Shown: positions 1 through 8,706, counted from the stretch's first letter. The stretch: 26,494 nucleotides of DNA from an uncultured Collinsella sp. (GCA_902490095.1 CABUCQ010000015.1:1-26494), one strand, 5' to 3'. Notes: generated by a model from the sequence alone, not told the origin. Numbers and translations are program-made.

Positions 1-100
1 GATGAATCGGCTCCACCGCGCCGGCCTGCGCGTCGGCAGCCGTGCTCATGGCGGTCTGCAGCGCTTCGCGCGACGTCATTGCTAGCTTATCGATTCTCAT
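1..100 (-). CDS. clpB: ClpB disaggregase, N-terminal fragment (runs off the left edge)
   Basis: The reverse strand from position 100 opens with ATG and reads 33 codons to the window edge without a stop. The peptide starts MRIDKLAMTSREALQTAM and ends AVEPIH, which matches the start of the Clp N-domain of ClpB: a short DKLT-like segment, then an amphipathic helix of the QEALQ type, then an IEPIHLL-like motif. ClpB is the AAA+ disaggregase that works with DnaK, DnaJ and GrpE. An AGAGGTG ribosome binding site lies a few bases upstream (about 105-112). The identification rests on only 33 residues, but it is supported by the upstream element shared with dnaK (190-216 and 8296-8322), as expected if both belong to one HspR heat-shock regulon. 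Another Clp N-domain protein such as ClpC is the alternative. Confidence 0.75.
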   Translation of the reverse strand, partial: MRIDKLAMTSREALQTAMSTAADAQAGAVEPIH

Positions 101-180
101 GGAATCACCTCTCTTGGGGCGGCCACCCTACGGGGCGGCTTCACGTTGTTCGAGAAGTATTGTTGCCAGCTTTGTACGAT

Positions 181-216
181 CTTATACACAAATCTAAGTC
201 TCTATATATAAGATTT
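181..216 (-). promoter_or_regulatory. clpB promoter with probable HspR operator
   Basis: Positions 190-216 read AAATCTAAGTC, five variable bases, then ATATAAGATTT. The outer arms AAATCT/AGATTT are perfect inverted repeats separated by 15 bases. The same arms with the same spacing lie upstream of dnaK. On the minus strand a -10-like TATAAG lies at 186-181, just downstream of the element, and a TTATAT inside the element could be the -35 with a long (19-nt) spacer, as is common for MerR-family targets. HspR (encoded at 3886-4302) is the obvious candidate regulator. The site is not the classical HAIR sequence of Streptomyces (CTTGAGT-N7-ACTCAAG). The repeat is seen directly; the regulator is inferred. 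Confidence 0.65.
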
Positions 217-240
217 TCTGAGTGCTCTCATGACATGCAA

Positions 241-275
241 ACCACCACAAAGGTGCCTGTCCCCTTTGTGGTGGT
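241..275. repeat. 13-bp hairpin, full copy of the ACCACCACAAAGG element
   Basis: ACCACCACAAAGG (241-253) pairs perfectly with CCTTTGTGGTGGT (263-275) around a 9-base loop. There is no following T-run, so it is not a standard terminator. It lies between the divergent clpB and 460-1107 genes. The right arm plus two more bases (CCTTTGTGGTGGTCC, 263-277) is repeated exactly at 1126-1140, beyond the orphan gene. Apart from this hairpin and the clpB operator, I see no other gene in 101-459; 297-459 is noticeably A+T-richer than most of the window. Confidence 0.7.
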
Positions 276-459
276 CCAGAGAAGAATCAGCCCCGATTAA
301 AAGAGGCGGTATCAAGCCCAGTCTACGTTTGGCGATCCCAAATCGAAGCCCAATAGGGCCTTTTAGCCCCCCATTTCGAACGATCGCTTTCTTTTGAATA
401 TTGTCGTAAGCTTGTATCATTTATCTTAATGATTGCATATTACATGAGAGGTGCCCACC

Positions 460-1107
460 GTGAAACGCTCCACCTATATCGGCCTGCTCGTCTTAGCGTT
501 TGCGATTACCGCAGTCGGCGTAGGAATTATCTATCTCGCATTTCTCCCCGCCTCTGCGACGCAGGCGGCGCTTGAGACCGTAAGCTACCCCATCGAAATC
601 CTCACCGATATCGTCAAACCCGATTCAATCACCGTCGATTTCGACGGTACGCCCGCAGCGCTTGGGGTCAGTAACTATCCCCGAATCGAACTTGGAGCCA
701 CGCGCTATACCCAAGATGAGCAGCTTATCGGCAAGGCAACCAGTTTACTCAAAGGCAAGACGTTTAAGCGATGGTACGGCGCCGCAATATATCGAGCCAA
801 GAAAGGCCAAATGAATGGCGGGTATTATTCGACCCTTGAACTCGATGCGGCAAACGGGAGCAGATTGTGCAACGTCTCATACGACCCCGGCTACGTGGAC
901 AATGAAGGACCGGGGGTCTATATCTCGGATGGCAACGTAATCTACGTCATGGAGGGCGACCAGACGGCAGTCGTCGATTTTATGGATCGGTGTACCGAGG
1001 ATGCCTACGAACAAACCTGCGAGCCCGATCCGCAGACAGCGCGCAACAGTGGCTCGGCACGCACTTGGCTATTTGACGATGAAATAACCTGGACCCCATC
1101 GAAATAA
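460..1107 (+). CDS. Hypothetical membrane-anchored exported protein
   Basis: A 215-residue protein I do not recognise. It begins MKRSTYIGLLVLAFAITAVG: two basic residues followed by one hydrophobic segment (about residues 5-28), so it is probably a signal-anchored or exported protein with an extracytoplasmic domain. The rest is soluble with Gly/Tyr-rich and acidic stretches and has Cys residues clustered near the C-terminus (for example DRCTEDAYEQTCEPD). I chose the GTG at 460 because GAGAGGTG ends about 6 bases upstream; an in-frame GTG at 451 has no ribosome binding site. Codon use is less G+C-biased than in the neighbours (ATA, TTA, CGA and AAA are frequent). The gene is flanked by direct copies of CCTTTGTGGTGGTCC at 263-277 and 1126-1140. 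It stands alone between clpB and the aconitase-like gene, so context gives no function; recent acquisition is possible. Confidence 0.7.
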   Translation: MKRSTYIGLLVLAFAITAVGVGIIYLAFLPASATQAALETVSYPIEILTDIVKPDSITVDFDGTPAALGVSNYPRIELGATRYTQDEQLIGKATSLLKGKTFKRWYGAAIYRAKKGQMNGGYYSTLELDAANGSRLCNVSYDPGYVDNEGPGVYISDGNVIYVMEGDQTAVVDFMDRCTEDAYEQTCEPDPQTARNSGSARTWLFDDEITWTPSK

Positions 1108-1125
1108 GGACCCGCCGGGCAGGCA

Positions 1126-1140
1126 CCTTTGTGGTGGTCC
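1126..1140. repeat. Half copy of the upstream hairpin element
   Basis: CCTTTGTGGTGGTCC at 1126-1140 is identical to 263-277, the right arm of the hairpin before the orphan gene, and is in the same orientation. The left arm is missing here. The two copies are 863 bp apart and enclose the 460-1107 gene. Confidence 0.75.
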
Positions 1141-1189
1141 CAGTCAATTATTAGCGTCCCTCAAGACCCAACGAGAACGCAGAAATGTA

Positions 1190-1263
1190 GCCCGGGGCTT
1201 ATCCTTTCCCGAACGCGACCCTCGCGAAGCGCGTGAGCGGGCGGGAAAGGGTAAGCCCCGGGC
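1190..1263. repeat. 22-bp inverted repeat between convergent genes, possible bidirectional terminator
   Basis: The arms 1190-1211 and 1242-1263 are reverse complements with a single mismatch (21 of 22). They begin GCCCGGGGCTTA on the left and end TAAGCCCCGGGC on the right, with a 30-base G+C-rich centre. The element lies between the ends of the plus-strand gene at 1107 and the minus-strand gene at 1279. It could stop transcription from both sides, but neither side has a T-run, so a palindromic repeat family is an equally good reading. Confidence 0.65.
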
Positions 1264-1278
1264 GGACAATTAAGTGCG

Positions 1279-3579
1279 TTACTCGGCAGCGGCCTTGAAC
1301 TTGTTGTAGTTGATCAGGCAGCCAGCCTTGACGATGGCACGCTCCTCTGCCGTCATATCGGCAATGTAGAGCTCAATCTGCTCGACCGCACCATCGGCGC
1401 GCACCACGTAGGCGACGATGCCCTTCAGGTCGCCATCGAGCGCGGCGCGGATACCCGGCACAAAGACGTAATCGCCCACCTCAAAGTTGGGCTCGGCCTC
1501 CATCTGGAAGGGCACCATACCCCAGTTCATCACGTTGGAGCGATAGCGCTTGGTGGCGTACTCGTGGACGATGTTGGCCAGACCGCCAATTACGCGCTGG
1601 CAGCTCGCAGCCTGCTCGCGGGCAGAGCCGTCACCGGGCTTCTTGGCATAGAGCATGGAGCCGTACTCAGTCGCCTTGGCATCGGCAGCGACACCCGCGC
1701 CGGCCAGCGCCTCAAACACGCCGGCAAGCTCGGCATCGAGTGCGGCCAAGTCGCCCGCGGACTCGCCAGCCACGCGGCGCTTCTCCACGGCGTCGACCTC
1801 CTTGGAACGGCCCACGTAGGCCGGGTCGCGGCGGCTCAGCGTAAACTCAGCCAAGCCCAGCGGGTTGGAGCGGAAGGAGCTCGTCTCGCCCGAAGGAATG
1901 AGCTCGTCGGTCGTGGTGACCGGGTCCATGATCTTGGAGCACACCTTGAGCAGGATATCGTCGCCGAGGGGCTCCATCGCGGGCCACGGCTTAATGTTGG
2001 GACCCTCAACCAGTTCATCGGCAGGCTCCGCCTTGCCAAAGCCCCAGTACACGCGCTTTTTGTACGGCGCGTCGTCAAAGGTGTACTCGCAGGCCTCGTC
2101 CCAAGTCTCCTCGGGCAGGTCGGTCGCTGGCGTCAGGATGCCGCCGTTGGCAGCCGTCGCCGCAATGGAGCGGGCGTCCATCAGGGCCACGGCGCTCAGC
2201 TGGCCATTACCCGGCTTGGAACCCTCGCGGTTGGGGAAGTTGCGCGTGGTGTGGCGGATGGACAGGCCGTTGTTGGCAGGCGTGTCGCCGGCACCAAAGC
2301 ACGGGCCGCAGAATGCCGTGCGCACGATCGCGCCGGCCTCCATAAGGTCGTAGATGTAGCCGCGACGTGTAAGCTCGAGCGCCACGGGCTGGCTCGTGGG
2401 ATAGACCGACAGCGAAAACTCGCCGCAGCCGGTGTTGGCGCCCTTAAGCACGCGGGCAGCCTGGACCACGGAGTCGTAGTTGCCGCCCGAGCAGCCGGCG
2501 ATGACGCCCTGCTGCACGTGCAGCTTGCCGTCGACGATCTTGTCGAGCAGGCTAAAGTGCGTCTTACCCTCGCCGATCTTGGCGGCCTCGAGCTCGACCT
2601 CATGCAGGATGTCCTCGAGGTTCTCGTTGAGCTCGTCGATCTCAAAGCCGTTAGAAGGATGGAACGGCAGCGCGATCATGGGCTTGACGCTCGACAGGTC
2701 GACCTCGACGCAGCCGTCATAGTAGGCAACATCGGCGGGCTTGAGCTCGCGGTAGTCGTCGCCGCGACCGTGCATGGCCAAAAACGCGCGCGTGTCCTCA
2801 TCGGTGGCCCAGATGCTCGACAGGCAGGTGGTCTCGGTGGTCATGACGTCGACGCCGTTGCGGTAGTCGGTCGTCATGCTCGCGATGCCGGGGCCCACGA
2901 ACTCCATTACCTTGTTCTTGACGTAGCCCTTGGCAAAGACGGCGCGAATGATGGCGAGCGCCACATCGTGCGGGCCGACGCCGGGGCGCGGGGCGCCCGT
3001 GAGGTAGATGGCGACGACGCCGGGATAGGCAACGTCGTAGGTGTCGCGCAGCAGCTGCTTGGCCAGCTCGCCGCCGCCCTCGCCCACGGCCATGGTACCC
3101 AGGGCGCCGTAGCGGGTGTGCGAGTCGGAGCCCAGAATCATCTTGCCGCAACCGGCAAAGTTCTCACGCATAAAGGAGTGGATGACAGCGATATGCGGCG
3201 GGACGAAGATGCCGCCGTACTTTTTGGCAGCCGAGAGGCCAAAGACGTGGTCGTCCTCGTTGATGGTGCCGCCCACGGCACACAGCGAGTTATGGCAGTT
3301 GGTGAGCACGTAAGGCAGCGGGAACTGCTCCATGCCCGAGGCGCGCGCCGTCTGGATGATGCCGACAAAGGTGATGTCGTGGCTCGCCATGGCATCGAAG
3401 CGAATCTTGAGCGCCTCGGGGTCGCCGGACGTATTGTGTGCCTGAAGGATCGAATACGCGATGGTGCCGCGCTTGGCATCCTCGGGTGTCTGCGTAATGC
3501 CGCGCTCAGCGGCCTCGGCCGCAGGCACAACCTCGCTGCCGCCGCGCAGGTAGATGCCGTCCTCGTACAGCTTGACCAT
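1279..3579 (-). CDS. Aconitase-family hydratase, YbhJ-like
   Basis: A 766-residue protein of the aconitase superfamily, which carry a [4Fe-4S] cluster and interconvert hydroxy-acids by dehydration and rehydration. Three probable cluster ligands are visible: Cys363 in the GCSGGN motif, and Cys424 and Cys427 in FCGPCFG. Other family segments include GSDSHTRYGALG (about residue 165) and ARSIAATAANGG further on. The length and the N-terminal half match the YbhJ group of putative hydratases (about 750 residues) better than the AcnA or AcnB aconitases or the LeuC type; its substrate is unknown. I chose the ATG at 3579 because GGGAG lies 5 bases upstream; an in-frame ATG 15 codons earlier (3624) has no ribosome binding site. 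It appears monocistronic, with a candidate promoter at 3667-3695. Confidence 0.85.
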   Translation of the reverse strand: MVKLYEDGIYLRGGSEVVPAAEAAERGITQTPEDAKRGTIAYSILQAHNTSGDPEALKIRFDAMASHDITFVGIIQTARASGMEQFPLPYVLTNCHNSLCAVGGTINEDDHVFGLSAAKKYGGIFVPPHIAVIHSFMRENFAGCGKMILGSDSHTRYGALGTMAVGEGGGELAKQLLRDTYDVAYPGVVAIYLTGAPRPGVGPHDVALAIIRAVFAKGYVKNKVMEFVGPGIASMTTDYRNGVDVMTTETTCLSSIWATDEDTRAFLAMHGRGDDYRELKPADVAYYDGCVEVDLSSVKPMIALPFHPSNGFEIDELNENLEDILHEVELEAAKIGEGKTHFSLLDKIVDGKLHVQQGVIAGCSGGNYDSVVQAARVLKGANTGCGEFSLSVYPTSQPVALELTRRGYIYDLMEAGAIVRTAFCGPCFGAGDTPANNGLSIRHTTRNFPNREGSKPGNGQLSAVALMDARSIAATAANGGILTPATDLPEETWDEACEYTFDDAPYKKRVYWGFGKAEPADELVEGPNIKPWPAMEPLGDDILLKVCSKIMDPVTTTDELIPSGETSSFRSNPLGLAEFTLSRRDPAYVGRSKEVDAVEKRRVAGESAGDLAALDAELAGVFEALAGAGVAADAKATEYGSMLYAKKPGDGSAREQAASCQRVIGGLANIVHEYATKRYRSNVMNWGMVPFQMEAEPNFEVGDYVFVPGIRAALDGDLKGIVAYVVRADGAVEQIELYIADMTAEERAIVKAGCLINYNKFKAAAE

Positions 3580-3666
3580 ACTGTCTCCCACTCTGCCCAA
3601 AAGATTTGGGCGCATAGCATACATTCGTTCAATATCGTGCCATAGAACGGTTGCGAGTGGGTTACG

Positions 3667-3695
3667 AATCTACACGTTCACTTTATCTCAGTAAA
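3667..3695 (-). promoter_or_regulatory. Candidate promoter of the aconitase-like gene
   Basis: Read on the minus strand, TTTACT (3695-3690) and TAGATT (3672-3667) are separated by 17 bases, a good match to a housekeeping sigma-factor promoter, about 90 bases before the ATG at 3579. Sequence match only. Confidence 0.4.
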
Positions 3696-3736
3696 GCAAA
3701 GGACGAGCCCCTTGCATCACTCTCTGGACAAGGAGT

Positions 3737-3779
3737 GTCCCAAAGTGCCGGCACAGAAGGAACGTCCCCAAGTGCCAGC
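3737..3779. repeat. Two-copy direct repeat GTCCCmAAGTGCCrGC
   Basis: GTCCCAAAGTGCCGGC (3737-3752) and GTCCCCAAGTGCCAGC (3764-3779) differ at two positions and are offset by 27 bases. A small hairpin, GGACA-AGGAG-TGTCC (3726-3740), overlaps the first copy. The array sits between the aconitase promoter and the palindrome at 3786. Function unknown; it resembles a repeat remnant more than a binding site. Confidence 0.55.
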
Positions 3780-3785
3780 CAAAAA

Positions 3786-3851
3786 TGGGAGTGGATAACC
3801 TCCCGTTTCTAGCCCTCAAGCGGACCAAAAGTGGGAGATTATCCACTCTCA
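3786..3851. repeat. 19-bp inverted repeat, GAGTGGATAA family
   Basis: The arm 3786-3804 (TGGGAGTGGATAACCTCCC) is the reverse complement of 3833-3851 at 17 of 19 positions, around a 28-base centre. The element lies 35 bp beyond the hspR stop and could form the 3' end of the dnaK operon transcript, but there is no T-run. In 3580-3885 I see only the promoter, the direct repeat and this palindrome; no gene. Confidence 0.6.
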
Positions 3852-3885
3852 TATTGTTAGGATTTGCGTCGTAGAGCCGCCGTAA

Positions 3886-4302
3886 CTAAAGATCGGTTCC
3901 CGCGCCCAAAAGCTTGCGCATGACTTGCTCGGGGTTGACTGAGCCGTCACGTGGGGCCAGCGCGGTGATCTTCTTCTGCATCTTGTACTCGTGCAGCTCG
4001 TCCTCGAGCTGGCGCACGCGGGCGCGGAGCTTCTCGTTCTCGCGCTCACGCTCCTCGGCACGCTCCTTCATATCGAGGATGCGCACCACGCCGGCAAGGT
4101 TGATGCCCTCGTCGGTGAGCTGGTTGATGAGCTCCAGGCGCTCGATATCGGCACGCGAATACAGACGCGTGTTACCGCCCGAGCGCTGAGGGTTCACCAG
4201 GCCCTTGGACTCGTAGACGCGCAGAGTCTGCGGATGCATGCCGGTCAGCTCGGCCGCCACGCTGATCATGTACAGCGGTTTGTTCCTATTGTCCTCGGCC
4301 AT
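3886..4302 (-). CDS. hspR: HspR heat-shock repressor (MerR family)
   Basis: A 138-residue MerR-family regulator. Residues about 10-75 form the winged helix-turn-helix, including the family segment GMHPQTLRVYESKGLV and the R(Y/L)YS..DIERL wing. A charged coiled coil (about 78-112, rich in E, R and K) probably dimerises. The GMHPQTLR helix, the absence of a typical effector domain, and the position as last gene after dnaK-grpE-dnaJ identify HspR. In actinobacteria HspR represses the dnaK operon and clpB with DnaK as co-repressor, so free DnaK reports folding capacity. An AGGGG ribosome binding site lies about 8 bases before the ATG. The likely targets here are the two 27-bp elements at 190-216 and 8296-8322. 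Confidence 0.93.
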   Translation of the reverse strand: MAEDNRNKPLYMISVAAELTGMHPQTLRVYESKGLVNPQRSGGNTRLYSRADIERLELINQLTDEGINLAGVVRILDMKERAEERERENEKLRARVRQLEDELHEYKMQKKITALAPRDGSVNPEQVMRKLLGAGTDL

Positions 4303-4374
4303 GCTACCTGACCCCTTTCCGTCTCGTTATCGTCCATCATAAGCCCGCGGGCGCGGGCGTGCGCCACGACCGCC

Positions 4375-5340
4375 CTAGTACGTCGCCTTGTAACGGTTGA
4401 CCTTCTCGCGATAATCGCGCGTGTCGGCCTCGCGCAGCCTGGTCATGGCATCGCGCTCATCGTCGGACAGGTTCGTGGGAACCTGCACCTTGATCTCGAC
4501 GAGCAGCGCACCCGTGCGGCCGCGATGCTTAACGTCGGGTGCACCCATCTCCTTAAAACGGAACTTCTTGCCCGTCTGGGTGCCAGCGGGCACCTTCAGA
4601 CGAACCGTCGCGCCGCCGGGCGTGGGCACATCCACCGTGCAGCCGAGCGCCGCCTCATAGACCGAGATCGGCACCTCCATGGTCACGTCGGCACCCTTGC
4701 GCTTAAACAGCGGATGCTCCTCCACATGCGTGGTCACGACCAAGTCGCCGCGCTCGCCTCCGGCAACGCCGTACTCGCCACGGCGCTTGTAGCGCAATTT
4801 GCCGCCGTCGACCGCACCCGCAGGCACCGAGACCGTGATGGTCTGCTGCTCGCCTGTCGAGGGAATGCGGTAGGTGACCTTGTGCGTCACGCCGCGAAAC
4901 GCGTCCTCGGCCGTCACATCGACGGTCAGCGACAGGTCGCCGCCCTTGCGAGCGCGGTTGCGGCCCGCACCGGCACCGGCAGCGCCCGCAGCCCCGGCAA
5001 AGCCCGAGCCCCAATCGCTGCCCCAGGCGCCGTTGCCGCTAAAGATGCTGTCGAAGATATCGCCCCAGCCGCTGGCGCCCGCACCGGCACCGTAGCCGCC
5101 GCCATACGCGCCGCCCGCGCCCGGCATGCCGCCAAACATGAGCATCTGATCGTACTCTTTGCGTTTCTTCTCGTCCGAAAGCGTCTCGTAGGCCTCGCTG
5201 ATCTCCTTGAACTTGGCCTCGTCGCCGCCGGCATCGGGGTGATATTTTTGCGCGAGCTTGCGAAACGCGCTCTTGATCTCTTTGTCGGAGGCGCTCTTGG
5301 ATACGCCCAGGATGTCATAGAAGGTTTTGCCTGCAGCCAT
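4375..5340 (-). CDS. dnaJ: DnaJ-type co-chaperone lacking the zinc-finger domain
   Basis: A 321-residue J-domain protein. Residues 5-70 are the J domain with the catalytic loop His34-Pro35-Asp36, which stimulates the DnaK ATPase. About 75-145 is a Gly/Ala/Phe/Trp-rich linker, and the rest is the two beta-barrel substrate-binding domains and C-terminal dimerisation region. The CxxCxGxG zinc-binding repeats of classical DnaJ are absent; only one cysteine is visible (in EAALGCTVDV). The domain layout is thus type II (CbpA/DnaJ2-like) even though the gene sits in the main dnaK operon. The ATG at 5340 follows AGGAGAGGAG; an in-frame ATG 19 codons upstream was rejected. It lies between grpE and hspR on the same strand. 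Confidence 0.92.
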   Translation of the reverse strand: MAAGKTFYDILGVSKSASDKEIKSAFRKLAQKYHPDAGGDEAKFKEISEAYETLSDEKKRKEYDQMLMFGGMPGAGGAYGGGYGAGAGASGWGDIFDSIFSGNGAWGSDWGSGFAGAAGAAGAGAGRNRARKGGDLSLTVDVTAEDAFRGVTHKVTYRIPSTGEQQTITVSVPAGAVDGGKLRYKRRGEYGVAGGERGDLVVTTHVEEHPLFKRKGADVTMEVPISVYEAALGCTVDVPTPGGATVRLKVPAGTQTGKKFRFKEMGAPDVKHRGRTGALLVEIKVQVPTNLSDDERDAMTRLREADTRDYREKVNRYKATY

Positions 5341-5413
5341 CGTAGCTCCTCTCCTGCTACGTCCGCCGTCCATGCAGACGACGGCCCATGCTTTCATATG
5401 GCACTAGGCCAGA

Positions 5414-5443
5414 AAGGGCCCCGGGTGTTGCCCCGGGGCCCTT
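5414..5443 (-). terminator. Strong G+C hairpin between grpE and dnaJ (partial terminator or processing site)
   Basis: AAGGGCCCCGGG (5414-5425) pairs perfectly with CCCGGGGCCCTT (5432-5443) around a 6-base loop, 5 bases after the grpE stop codon. On the transcribed strand the hairpin is followed by CCCTTTCTGG, only a weak T-run. Because dnaJ and hspR follow on the same strand, a plausible role is an attenuator or an mRNA end that lowers dnaJ/hspR output relative to dnaK/grpE. Confidence 0.6.
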
Positions 5444-5448
5444 CTCAA

Positions 5449-6291
5449 TTACTCCTCGGTGCTCTCGGCCGTATCGGCCGCAGCATCCTCGGGCGCCGCT
5501 TCGGGCTCCGGTGCGGGGCGCTTCTCGCCACCGTAGGTCACCGTCACCATCGCGGAACGCAGGATGCGATCCGCCATGCGGTAGCCCTTCTGGTACACGT
5601 CGTTGACGGTCTCGTCGTACTGCGATGCGTCCTCGACGCGACCCACAGCCTGATGCTCGAGCGGATCGAACGCCTCGCCCTTGGGGTCGATGGGCTCAAC
5701 ACCCTCGTGCGCAAACACATCGAGCAGCTTGGCATGCACCGCGTCGACGCCGTCGACGAACTGCTTAAAGTCGTCGGCAAGCTCCTGGCTGCGGGCATGG
5801 TCGATCGCACGCTCGATATCGTCGACCACCGGCAGCAGCGCGGTGACGAGCTTCTCGGTCGCGCGCTCGCGCTCGGCGATGCGCTCATTGGCGGTGCGGC
5901 GACGGAAGTTCTCCCAGTCGGCCTGCAGACGGGCGGTGCGCTCGGTGGCGTCCTTTGCCTTGTCCTCGGCGGCCTTCTGAGCCTCTGCCGCAGCATCGAG
6001 CTCGTTGCGCACGTCGGCAAGCTCTTTCTGAGCCTGCTCGAACTTGAGCTTAAAGTCGTTGTCGGCGGCTTCCTCACCGGCGCGGATAGCGGCTTCCACC
6101 ATCTCGTCCTCGGTCATCGTCGCCTCCTTGTTGGAATCCTCTACCTGGTTCTCGGCAGCCTCGGCGGCCGCGGCCTCGTTGGCCTCGGTATCGTCGACGG
6201 CCTCTACGGGAATCTTCACGTCCTTCTCCTCAGAGTCAACGGGGGCGGCACCAACGGCGGCCGCCTCCGTGCGAGCTTTACGGGCGGACAT
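5449..6291 (-). CDS. grpE: GrpE nucleotide exchange factor
   Basis: A 280-residue GrpE, which releases ADP from DnaK. The first 75 residues are a low-complexity Ala/Glu tail. About 80-135 is the long coiled-coil dimerisation helix, with LQADWENFRRRTANER at its end, followed by the four-helix region (TALLPVVDDIERAI) and the C-terminal beta-wing ending in the signature HQAVGRVED...GYRMADRILRSAMVTV. A disordered acidic tail (PEPEAAPEDAAADTAESTEE) follows, making the protein longer than the usual 190-220 residues. The start codon lies 2 bases after the dnaK stop, so translation is probably coupled. Confidence 0.95.
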   Translation of the reverse strand: MSARKARTEAAAVGAAPVDSEEKDVKIPVEAVDDTEANEAAAAEAAENQVEDSNKEATMTEDEMVEAAIRAGEEAADNDFKLKFEQAQKELADVRNELDAAAEAQKAAEDKAKDATERTARLQADWENFRRRTANERIAERERATEKLVTALLPVVDDIERAIDHARSQELADDFKQFVDGVDAVHAKLLDVFAHEGVEPIDPKGEAFDPLEHQAVGRVEDASQYDETVNDVYQKGYRMADRILRSAMVTVTYGGEKRPAPEPEAAPEDAAADTAESTEE

Positions 6292-6293
6292 GA

Positions 6294-8186
<1,893 letters not shown>

Positions 8187-8287
8187 TAGAAATTCCCTCT
8201 CTCTTGTGCGTTTGCACCGACTCGGCGGTCTGCCGCGCGGCGCTTCGGCTTGTCTTTCAGGATGTAGTGTATCCCCTTATGGGCCGG

Positions 8288-8322
8288 AATATACAAAATC
8301 TAAGTCAATTCATATAAGATTT
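8288..8322 (-). promoter_or_regulatory. dnaK operon promoter with probable HspR operator
   Basis: 8296-8322 reads AAATCTAAGTC-N5-ATATAAGATTT, identical in both 11-base arms and in spacing to the clpB element at 190-216; only the five central bases differ. A -10-like TATATT lies on the minus strand at 8293-8288, and TTATAT within the element could be the -35 (18-nt spacer). The position relative to the -10 is nearly the same as at clpB (2 versus 3 bases away). This is strong internal evidence for a common heat-shock regulator, most likely HspR. Confidence 0.7.
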
Positions 8323-8459
8323 CTTATCTCTGAGAGTTTAGGTTCGTAAAGGCGCAGGTAGACGGCTTGTTTGAGTTCTCGATAGATCTATTGAGATCTA
8401 TGTAGAGTTGGCTGAGGTTTGAGCTTGGAGCCGCGCAGGAGACTTTGGGGCGACCCCGG

Positions 8460-8706
8460 GGAAAGCGCGTCCCGTTTTGAGCGGCGATTCTGGGATGCAG
8501 CTTCCGCTTGAAGGCTCAACCGGAAAATGCAGCCCAGTTTGAGCGTAGATTCCGGGACGCAGTTTCCCGCGGAGCGCTCAACTGGAAACTGCATCCCGTT
8601 TTGAGAGCGAATTCTGGGACATAGTTTCCGCTAAACGTCCATCGGGAAAGCGCGTCCCAGTCTGAGCGTCAATTCCGGGTCGCGCTTTCCGTAAGCACGC
8701 TCAATC
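8460..8706. repeat. Array of four imperfect 61-62 bp tandem repeats with internal palindromes
   Basis: Units start at 8460, 8522, 8584 and 8645 (periods 62, 62, 61). Each begins GGAAAnyGCrkCCC, continues with (T)TTGAGCG or a variant, then an inverted counterpart close to yGGGwygcrsTTTCC, and ends in a CGCTCAAyc-like tail. So each unit is itself a stem-loop (GGAAA...TCCC against GGGA...TTTCC) and successive units also pair through TTGAG/CTCAA. A degenerate partial unit may precede it (about 8420-8459), and two AGATCTAT copies lie at about 8384-8401. No open reading frame with a ribosome binding site is present. The array lies between the divergent dnaK and ferredoxin promoters. Function unknown; it resembles a clustered REP-like family. 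Confidence 0.75.

Noticed and set aside
1564..3645. Long plus-strand open frame of 693 codons
   Set aside because: It is antisense to the aconitase-like gene, has low-complexity His/Arg/Val/Gly-rich composition typical of a G+C-rich shadow frame and no ribosome binding site.
8388..8594. Short minus-strand open frame in the tandem repeat
   Set aside because: Lies wholly within the repeat array, has no ribosome binding site and no family resemblance.
8460..8706. Possible CRISPR array in the dnaK-ferredoxin gap
   Set aside because: Units are contiguous 62-bp imperfect repeats with internal palindromes; there are no identical 24-40 bp repeats alternating with unique spacers and no cas genes.
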